Of a DNA stretch of 5,146 nt, positions 1 through 4,467 are shown in pieces. The stretch is from Armatimonadota bacterium (GTDB lineage: Bacteria > Armatimonadota > DTGP01 > JAHWJO01), in NCBI GenBank assembly GCA_019348365.1, contig JAHWJO010000369.1:1-5146 (forward strand), in the 5' to 3' direction. The position numbers and the translations under genes were made by a program. Position 1 is the stretch's first letter. Each line of letters begins with the position of its first letter. Under the pieces are notes generated by a model. It was not told where the DNA came from and made no database searches. It saw only the letters and a list, made by a program, of their open reading frames with translations.

Positions 1-1402
1 TTCGGACCGATTTCGCCAGATTCCGGACCGTCTGGACGAACCGCTCGCCCCGGTCCATGAAGTCGTTGAACATCCCGAAGCTGGCGCAGCCGGGGGCCAG
101 CATCACCACGTCGCCGGGGCGGGCGAGCGCGTGCGCCTGCTCCACCGCTTCATCGAGAGTGTCCGCCTTGATGACCGTCGCACCACCATTGCCGATGGCG
201 GCAGCGATCTCGTCCGCCGCCGCCCCGATCAGGATGACGGCCTTCGCGTGTTGGGAGATCGTCGGGCCGGCCTGGGAGAAATCGAGGTTCTTGTTCTTGC
301 CGCCGGAGATGAGGATCGTCGGCTTCGAGTAGCTCAACAGCGACGCGACGAGCGCCGCCGGGTTCGTACACATGGAGTTATTAATGTAAGTGACTCCCTG
401 GATGACTTCCACCGGCTCCATCCGGTGCGCGACGGGCCGGAACGCCTCCAATCCCTGCCGGATCGCATCCGGGTTCGCGCCGAGGAGCCATGCCGCGAGC
501 CCCGCCGCCAGGGCGTTCTCGACGTTGTGGCGGCCCGGCACCGGTATGCACGAGACCGGTGCCAGCCGTTCCGTACGGCCTTGCTGCCGGGCGACGAGCC
601 AGCCGTCTTCGACCCACGCGGCGGATGCGTTTTCATCGACAATGTCGGGACGCTCAAGGCTGAAAAGAGACGGGCGGATGCGGAGTGTCTCTGACAGGTT
701 TATCTCCGGCATCCGGGCCGTAGCCGCGTTGATAACGGCGAAATCGTCGGGGGTCAGGTTCTCGAAAATGCGGGCCTTGGCAGCGCCGTACTCCGCCAGG
801 TCTTTATGGCGGTCGAAGTGGTCCGGGGAGAGGTTCGTGAGTATGGCGACTTTGGGGCGGAACGTGGAAATCTGCTCCAGTTGGAAGCTGCTCACTTCAG
901 CGACGATCACGTCTTCCGGAGCGGCTTTCATCGCGAGAGCGTTGATCGGCTCGCCGGGAGCAAGGTTGCCGCCGACCCACGCTCGGGGGAAGGCGCGCTT
1001 CAGGATCTCGCCGCACATCGCCGTGGTGGTGGACTTCCCGTTCGTGCCGGTGATCGCAACGATGGGGGCTTCAGACAAGCGGTACGCGACCTCGATCTCA
1101 CCCAGAACCTCCGCCCCCCGCTCGCGAGCATCGCACAGAACCGGCGCATCCGCCCGGACGCCGGGGCTGGGCACGACGACCTCCGCCCCCTCAATTCCCG
1201 CATAATTCGCTTCGCCGGTGACGAGGTGAAAGCCCTCCTCCAGCAGTTCTCTGGCTTCGTCCCTCAACTCCTCCAGCGGCTTGGGATCGTACAGCGTGAC
1301 CTCCGCTCCGGCGGCGGACAACGCCCGCGCCGCCGACGACCCCGCCCTCCCCACGCCGATCACCGCAACCCTACGGCCCCGGAACTCCCCCGTCACTTTC
1401 AA
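1..1402 (-). CDS. murD: UDP-N-acetylmuramoyl-L-alanine--D-glutamate ligase (MurD), 3' end cut by window edge
   Basis: MurD is a cytoplasmic ligase that adds D-glutamate to UDP-MurNAc-L-Ala using ATP. The minus-strand frame is open from 1435 to the left edge and gives 467 residues from TTG at 1402, so only a few C-terminal residues can be missing (E. coli MurD is 438 aa). Visible in order: a Rossmann-like N-terminus (VAVIGVGRAGSSAA, residues 12-25), the P-loop GTNGKSTTT (119-127), SSFQLE (171-176), NLSPDHFDRH (190-199), the probable carbamylated lysine K209 in YGAAKARIF, GRHNVENA (290-297), HRME (326-329), SGGKNK (366-371) and the C-terminal CASFGMFNDF stretch (439-448). No ATG lies between the in-frame stop at 1436-1438 and the conserved N-terminus. 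TTG at 1402 has GGAGG five bases upstream; GTG at 1396 is the alternative. The motif that reads NDSKATN in E. coli is NNSMCTN here (341-347). It is the last of four mur genes in the same direction, 180 bases after mraY. Identity is near certain; the start is less so. Confidence 0.96.
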   Translation of the reverse strand, partial: MKVTGEFRGRRVAVIGVGRAGSSAARALSAAGAEVTLYDPKPLEELRDEARELLEEGFHLVTGEANYAGIEGAEVVVPSPGVRADAPVLCDARERGAEVLGEIEVAYRLSEAPIVAITGTNGKSTTTAMCGEILKRAFPRAWVGGNLAPGEPINALAMKAAPEDVIVAEVSSFQLEQISTFRPKVAILTNLSPDHFDRHKDLAEYGAAKARIFENLTPDDFAVINAATARMPEINLSETLRIRPSLFSLERPDIVDENASAAWVEDGWLVARQQGRTERLAPVSCIPVPGRHNVENALAAGLAAWLLGANPDAIRQGLEAFRPVAHRMEPVEVIQGVTYINNSMCTNPAALVASLLSYSKPTILISGGKNKNLDFSQAGPTISQHAKAVILIGAAADEIAAAIGNGGATVIKADTLDEAVEQAHALARPGDVVMLAPGCASFGMFNDFMDRGERFVQTVRNLAKSVR

Positions 1403-1406
1403 ATCA

Positions 1407-1416
1407 CCCTCCCCCT
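1407..1416 (-). promoter_or_regulatory. Shine-Dalgarno sequence of murD, supporting a non-ATG start
   Basis: The minus strand reads AGGGGGAGGG here, with GGAGG at 1412-1408. This leaves five bases to TTG (1402) and eleven to GTG (1396), so spacing favours TTG slightly. There is no ATG candidate. A C-rich run just upstream (CCC at 1423-1421 on the minus strand, part of the gap A inverted repeat) could pair with these G residues. Confidence 0.6.
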
Positions 1417-1418
1417 CT

Positions 1419-1468
1419 TTGGGAAATTGGGGAGTTCAGAAATTAGGGAGAAGGAGTTGGGGAGTCAG
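1419..1468 (+). repeat. Left array of the gap A inverted repeat (8-bp units)
   Basis: On the plus strand the sequence divides into 8-base units TTGGGAAA, TTGGGGAG, TTCAGAAA and TTAGGGAG (1419-1450), then a 6-base unit AAGGAG, then TTGGGGAG and TCAG. The units match those of the right array (1543-1582) in reverse orientation. On the transcribed (minus) strand this is the C-rich arm and lies just upstream of the murD ribosome binding site. The bases between the arrays (1469-1542) show no gene and no clear repeat. Confidence 0.8.
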
Positions 1469-1542
1469 TGCTAAATTCCCATCTCTTCTTAAACTTCCTG
1501 AAATGGATTCCACCCTCTCACACGTCCGTACCGATGAGGGCA

Positions 1543-1582
1543 CTCCCTAATTTCCCAACTCCCTGACTCCCCAATTCCCCAA
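1543..1582 (-). repeat. Right array of the gap A inverted repeat: five 8-bp units after mraY
   Basis: Starting at the base after the mraY stop codon, the minus strand reads as five exact 8-base units: TTGGGGAA, TTGGGGAG, TCAGGGAG, TTGGGAAA and TTAGGGAG. It is complementary to the left array. TTGGGGAGTCAG at 1457-1468 matches CTGACTCCCCAA at 1563-1574 perfectly over 12 bp. The colinear pairs 1425-1435/1566-1576 and 1440-1450/1543-1553 are each 11 bp. The whole is a long imperfect hairpin with a loop of about 70-90 bases. There is no T-run after it, so it does not look like an intrinsic terminator. Confidence 0.85.
1545..1580 (-). other. G-quadruplex-forming motif on the coding strand, 3' of mraY
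   Basis: The minus strand, which is also the mRNA sense, has five G-runs of 3-4 (1580-1577, 1572-1569, 1563-1561, 1556-1554, 1547-1545) separated by loops of 4, 5, 4 and 6 bases. This fits the standard G3+N1-7 pattern. It is a by-product of the 8-bp array; whether it folds is not known. Confidence 0.6.
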
Positions 1583-2593
1583 TTATCGTATCCACGCCCA
1601 CGCGAGGCCGAGCGCGGCGAACAACGCGCCCGCGATCCAGAACCGGGTCACCACCTGCGTTTCGGCCCAGGGGCGTTCCCCCATCTCGAAGTGATGGTGG
1701 ACGGGGGTACGGCGGAAGACCCGGTTCTTCTGCGCGTGCTCCAGGCCGTAGCGCCGCTTGCGGGTCTGGAAAACGGCGACCTGAATCATCACCGACCCGG
1801 CTTCCGCGAGGAAGACCCCGGCCATCACGAAAAACGGCAGCTCCACGTTCCCCAGCAGCGAGAGTGCGGCCAGCCCCCCGCCCAGCGCCAGCGATCCGGT
1901 GTCGCCCATGAACACCAGCGCCGGATGCGCATTGTACCACAAAAATCCGAGGCAGCCCCCCGCCAATGCAAACGCCACGACGGACGACCCTTCGGAGACG
2001 CCGCCGGGGATGACCAGCCCCTGCAAGGCCAGCCCCAGCGCCACTCCCGCGATAGCGGATAGACCCCCGCAAAGCCCGTCAAGGCCGTCGGAGAGGTTGA
2101 CGGCATTGGATAGCCCGATAATCCAGATCCCGCCCAGTAAGAGGTACACCCAGCCCAGTTCCACGAATTCCAGGCCGGGAATCCAGATGCCCAGCGAATG
2201 CTCCGACCGCCCCAGCCAGACCATGAACAGAAAAGCGATGACGATCTGCATCGCCATCTTCTGGCGGGCCTTGAGGCCGAGGTTCTTGCCCCGGCGCATG
2301 GAGAGGTAATCGTCCAGCCCGCCCACAAACCCGAGCGCCAGAGTGACGAGCAGCGCGGGCAGGGTGTTCCACCCGCCCACCAGCAGCGCCGCCGGGATCA
2401 TCCCCCCCAGGATGAGCACCCCGCCCATCGTCGGCGTACCCTGCTTGGATCGGTGGCGCTCCGGGGCGTCCTCGCTGATCTGCTGGCCCTTGAGCTTCCG
2501 CAGCTGCTTCAGCACGAGCGGACCCGACACAAACGCGATGAAGAACGCGAGAATGAGGGCCAGCAGGTTCGAGAGGATCAGGGTGCGATTCAT
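1583..2593 (-). CDS. mraY: Phospho-N-acetylmuramoyl-pentapeptide-transferase (MraY)
   Basis: MraY is an integral membrane enzyme that transfers phospho-MurNAc-pentapeptide from UDP to undecaprenyl phosphate, making lipid I. The 336-residue protein has many hydrophobic segments, about ten as in the family, beginning with residues 5-25. Family signatures in order: HRSKQGTPTMGG (47-58), the catalytic aspartate pair in GLDDY (D94, D95), KNLGLKARQK (103-112), SNAVNLSDGLDGL (162-174), FMGDTGS with D231 (228-234) and the PVHHHFE histidine cluster (297-303). Its length is close to the shorter MraY type rather than the roughly 360-residue proteobacterial type. ATG at 2593 is the first start after an in-frame TAG at 2609-2611, so the start is secure, but the ribosome binding site is weak (AGGA at 2610-2607, 13 bases away). 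It lies 261 bases after murF and 180 before murD, both spacers filled with repeats. Confidence 0.98.
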   Translation of the reverse strand: MNRTLILSNLLALILAFFIAFVSGPLVLKQLRKLKGQQISEDAPERHRSKQGTPTMGGVLILGGMIPAALLVGGWNTLPALLVTLALGFVGGLDDYLSMRRGKNLGLKARQKMAMQIVIAFLFMVWLGRSEHSLGIWIPGLEFVELGWVYLLLGGIWIIGLSNAVNLSDGLDGLCGGLSAIAGVALGLALQGLVIPGGVSEGSSVVAFALAGGCLGFLWYNAHPALVFMGDTGSLALGGGLAALSLLGNVELPFFVMAGVFLAEAGSVMIQVAVFQTRKRRYGLEHAQKNRVFRRTPVHHHFEMGERPWAETQVVTRFWIAGALFAALGLAWAWIR

Positions 2594-2633
2594 TCGGGGG
2601 TAAACATCCTATCGTCAGGCTGAATGAGGAGTT

Positions 2634-2683
2634 GAATGGGACGCGGAGCTTCGCTACGCGGATCGGAACGGATCCACGCGGAT
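2634..2683 (+). repeat. Composite element, copy 1 (gap B): 13-bp core, GCGAAGC mini-hairpin, CGCGGAT repeats
   Basis: The plus strand reads GAATGGGACGCGG (2634-2646), then AGCTTCGCT (2647-2655, minus strand AGCGAAGCT), then CGCGGAT at 2657-2663 and 2677-2683 with a CGGAT between them at 2669-2673. The minus-strand ATCCG units are spaced exactly 10 bases. GGATC/GATCC (2660-2664 and 2671-2675) adds a small hairpin. The same modules in the same order, reverse-complemented, occur at 4409-4462 beside murE. Confidence 0.8.
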
Positions 2684-2694
2684 AACCCCTAAAT

Positions 2695-2762
2695 GGAACC
2701 ACAGATGAACACGGATGAACACGGATAAATCTATTTGGAACCGCAGATGAACGCAGATGAAC
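2695..2762 (+). repeat. Two GGAACCRC-anchored 10-bp tandem arrays (gap B)
   Basis: The first block has the anchor GGAACCAC (2695-2702) followed by GATGAACACG at 2704-2713 and 2714-2723 and a partial third unit. The second block has the anchor GGAACCGC (2737-2744), overlapping two GCAGATGAAC units at 2743-2752 and 2753-2762. Both have a period of 10. Their consistent A/G exchange (ACAC versus GCGC flavour) suggests related but diverged units rather than recent duplication. Confidence 0.85.
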
Positions 2763-2804
2763 CCACCCCTCACCCATTCACCTCTTCACCTCTTCACCTC
2801 TTCA
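2763..2804 (+). repeat. 8-bp tandem array, unit CACCTCTT (gap B)
   Basis: Three perfect CACCTCTT units (2779-2786, 2787-2794, 2795-2802) end in a partial CA. Two degenerate units in the same phase precede them: CCACCCCT (2763-2770) and CACCCATT (2771-2778). On the transcribed strand the unit is AAGAGGTG, a purine-rich repeat that resembles serial Shine-Dalgarno cores without following start codons of any recognisable gene. It directly abuts the 10-bp arrays. Confidence 0.85.
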
Positions 2805-2816
2805 GTAGTGGGGGTT

Positions 2817-2846
2817 CTCTGCGTCTCCGCGACTCTGCGGTTCAAT
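2817..2846 (+). repeat. Three 8-bp units ending in GGTTCAA (gap B)
   Basis: CTCTGCGT, CTCCGCGA and CTCTGCGG run from 2817 to 2840 in exact 8-base phase and are followed by TTCAAT. It ends eight bases from the murF stop codon. The design, three CTYYGCGN units then GGTTCAA, is repeated with different bases at 4375-4405 in gap C. The minus strand reads TTGAACCGC, the same anchor as at 2737-2744. Confidence 0.75.
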
Positions 2847-2854
2847 TCAAGCCC

Positions 2855-4261
2855 TCATTCGGGCAGGCCGCTCGGCGGTTGCAGAAGAGCTTCCGCGATG
2901 GCTTCCATCTTCACCCCCCGCGACCCCTTGAGGAGCACGGTGTCCCCCTCCCGGACGAGGGCGCGAATCTCGGCAGCGGCGGCGGGCGCATCGGCGTACC
3001 AGTAGGCTTCCCCTCCGGATAGCCCCTTCTCGCAGGCCCCGTTCACCGTCTCCTTCGTGCGCGGCCCCACGGCGATAAGCACATCGGCGGATGTTGCCAC
3101 GGCTTCGCCCAGCGCGCGGTGCTCCTGCGCCTCCGACGGCCCCAGCTCCAGCATGTCACCGAGCACCGCGATCCGGCGCGGCGGGTACCCCGACAGGACC
3201 TCCAGCGCCGCCCGCATCGAATCCGGATTCGCGTTGTACGCGTCGTGGAGGACCCGGAACCCGTAGTCGGATTCGACGACGGCGCTCCGCATCGCGGGAG
3301 GCTGGAACGCGCTCAACGCCTCCCGCGCCGCATCGAGGTCGGCTCCCAGCGTGAACGCGACGGCGAACGCAGCGAGGGCGTTCAGGACGTTGTGCTTGCC
3401 GAGGAGCGGGATCTCCGCCGTGGTCGCGCGCCCATCGGGGAAGCTGACCCGGAACATCGAGCCCCGGCCTGTTGGGACGAGGTCATGCGCGCGGAGGTTC
3501 GCGTTCACCGTCAGGCCGTAAGTGATCACATTGCACCTGCACAACTCGCCGAGCACGGGGAGGTACGAGTCGGCGGAGGGGAGGATCGCCGTGCCGTCCG
3601 GGGGGAGGCACTCCAGCAGCTCGCCCTTGGCCCGCGCGACGTTTTCCTGCGAGCCCAGGAACTCCAGGTGCGCCCGCCCGATGTTCGTGATGACCCCGAC
3701 TTCGGGCCGGACGATCTCGGCGAGGTAGCGGATCTGCCCCGGCCCGCGCATCCCCATTTCCAGCACGGCGTATTGATGCGCTTCCGTCAGGTTCAGCAGC
3801 GCGAGGGGGACACCGGTCTCGCCGTTCTGGCTGCCCTCGTTCTTCAGAGTGGGGCCGGAGGGCGCAAGCGCCGCCGCGATCATCTCCTTGGTGGTCGTCT
3901 TGCCGCTGCTGCCCGTCACGCCGACTCTCCGGGCCGGGAGTCGGCTCGCGTGCCACCCCGCCACCTGTCCCAGAGCGATCTGCGTATCCGGCACAAGAAG
4001 GAGGGGACCGGAGGTCGTCGGGTGGGTGTTGACCCAACTCTCCTCCACCAGCGCGCCGAGAGCCCCGCCAGCCAGCGCCGATTCCACATAGTCGTGGCCG
4101 TCGGAGTTCGGGCCTTTCAAGGCGATGAAGAGATCTCCGGGCCGGATCTTCCGGCTGTCCGTCGTGATTCCCGCGAGCGTCTGCGCTTGTTCGGGGGCAT
4201 CCGCGTTCATGAACCGCCCCTGCGTGGCGGCGGCGATCTCGTTCAGGCTAAACGGCTTCAC
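2855..4261 (-). CDS. murF: UDP-N-acetylmuramoyl-tripeptide--D-alanyl-D-alanine ligase (MurF)
   Basis: MurF is a cytoplasmic ATP-dependent ligase that adds the D-Ala-D-Ala dipeptide to UDP-MurNAc-tripeptide, completing the pentapeptide used by MraY. Counted from GTG at 4261 it has 468 residues (E. coli 452). Motifs in order: TTDSRKIRPGDLF in the N-terminal domain (33-45), the P-loop GVTGSSGKTTTKE (114-126), EMGMRG (168-173), NIGRAHLE (193-200), the probable carbamylated K212 in ARAKGEL, GKHNVLNA (288-295), DAYNANPDSM (340-349), LGDMLELG (367-374) and LKGSRGVKME (444-453). GTG at 4261 is preferred because AGGGGAG lies eight bases upstream and the protein then begins MKPFSLNEIA, as in the family. 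ATG at 4291 or GTG at 4294 would add 10 or 11 residues that match nothing I recognise and would begin next to a long palindrome. It lies between repeat-filled gaps B and C. Confidence 0.97.
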   Translation of the reverse strand: MKPFSLNEIAAATQGRFMNADAPEQAQTLAGITTDSRKIRPGDLFIALKGPNSDGHDYVESALAGGALGALVEESWVNTHPTTSGPLLLVPDTQIALGQVAGWHASRLPARRVGVTGSSGKTTTKEMIAAALAPSGPTLKNEGSQNGETGVPLALLNLTEAHQYAVLEMGMRGPGQIRYLAEIVRPEVGVITNIGRAHLEFLGSQENVARAKGELLECLPPDGTAILPSADSYLPVLGELCRCNVITYGLTVNANLRAHDLVPTGRGSMFRVSFPDGRATTAEIPLLGKHNVLNALAAFAVAFTLGADLDAAREALSAFQPPAMRSAVVESDYGFRVLHDAYNANPDSMRAALEVLSGYPPRRIAVLGDMLELGPSEAQEHRALGEAVATSADVLIAVGPRTKETVNGACEKGLSGGEAYWYADAPAAAAEIRALVREGDTVLLKGSRGVKMEAIAEALLQPPSGLPE

Positions 4262-4269
4262 GTCAGACA

Positions 4270-4276
4270 CTCCCCT
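4270..4276 (-). promoter_or_regulatory. Shine-Dalgarno sequence of murF that decides the start
   Basis: The minus strand reads AGGGGAG, eight bases (TGTCTGAC) before GTG at 4261. The upstream candidates GTG 4294 and ATG 4291 have only GGTGGG-like sequence before them, and it overlaps the palindrome at 4298-4366. Confidence 0.6.
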
Positions 4277-4297
4277 AAATGACGCTATCATCACCCA

Positions 4298-4366
4298 CCG
4301 GGATGAGCAGGATCAACAGGATGACTTCTCCGTAATATCTTATCCTGTGTATCCTGTCCATCCCGG
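4298..4366. repeat. Segmented palindrome upstream of murF (gap C)
   Basis: The left arm is CCGGGATG (4298-4305), CAGGAT (4308-4313), CAGGAT (4317-4322). The right arm is ATCCTG (4342-4347), ATCCTG (4351-4356), CATCCCGG (4359-4366). Spacers between the blocks are 2 and 3 bases on both sides, so 20 base pairs stack in register around a 19-base loop. Each arm is itself a 9-bp-period direct repeat of CAGGAT. No T-run follows on either strand, so it is unlike an intrinsic terminator. Confidence 0.85.
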
Positions 4367-4374
4367 TTGATACT

Positions 4375-4405
4375 CTTCGTGTCCTTTGCGTCTTCGTGGT
4401 TCAAA
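4375..4405 (+). repeat. CTTCGTG-type 8-9-bp array ending in GGTTCAA (gap C)
   Basis: The units are CTTCGTGTC (4375-4383), CTTTGCGT (4384-4391) and CTTCGTGG (4392-4399), followed by TTCAAA. This parallels the gap B array at 2817-2846 unit for unit, with T replacing C at several positions. The minus strand reads TTGAACCAC, the anchor shared with 2695-2702. Confidence 0.75.
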
Positions 4406-4408
4406 AGA

Positions 4409-4462
4409 ATCCGCGAGTATCCGCGTTTGAAAATCCGTGTGCCGAAGGCCCGCGTCCCATTC
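4409..4462 (-). repeat. Composite element, copy 2 (gap C), inverted relative to copy 1
   Basis: On the plus strand: ATCCGCG at 4409-4415 and 4419-4425, ATCCGTG at 4433-4439, the mini-hairpin GCCGAAGGC (4441-4449), and CCGCGTCCCATTC (4450-4462). The last 13 bases are the exact reverse complement of 2634-2646, and the hairpin sits directly next to them in both copies. The element begins five bases after the murE stop codon on the transcribed strand. Confidence 0.8.
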
Positions 4463-4467
4463 CAGCT

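Noticed and set aside
131..1474. Several plus-strand frames (131-694, 390-1205, 806-1474) opposite murD
   Set aside because: They overlap one another in different frames, have the biased composition of shadow frames, and lie over the full set of MurD motifs on the minus strand.
1419..1582. Long inverted repeat as an intrinsic terminator of mraY
   Set aside because: No run of T follows the stem on either strand, the loop is about 70-90 bases, and murD follows directly with its own ribosome binding site.
2079..2777. Minus-strand frame of 232 codons crossing gap B into mraY
   Set aside because: It runs through the repeat arrays and then out of frame over mraY; its composition is that of a frame-shifted mraY, not of a separate protein.
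2695..2804. Tandem repeats as a possible CRISPR array
   Set aside because: Units are 8-10 bp and contiguous, with no 25-40-bp repeats and no unique spacers.
2837..2850. GCGGTTCAATTCAA resembles a tRNA T-arm
   Set aside because: There is no acceptor stem, anticodon arm or D-arm in the flanking bases, which are the end of murF and an 8-bp array. The likeness comes from the repeated GGTTCAA anchor.
3119..4282. Long open frame on the plus strand (387 codons) opposite murF
   Set aside because: It is the complement shadow of a GC-rich gene; the protein is arginine-rich, shows no family features, and murF on the other strand is unmistakable.
4298..4366. Palindrome as a MITE or insertion sequence remnant
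   Set aside because: I see no target-site duplication at its ends and no transposase remnant; the repeating inner blocks fit a structured spacer or REP-like element better.
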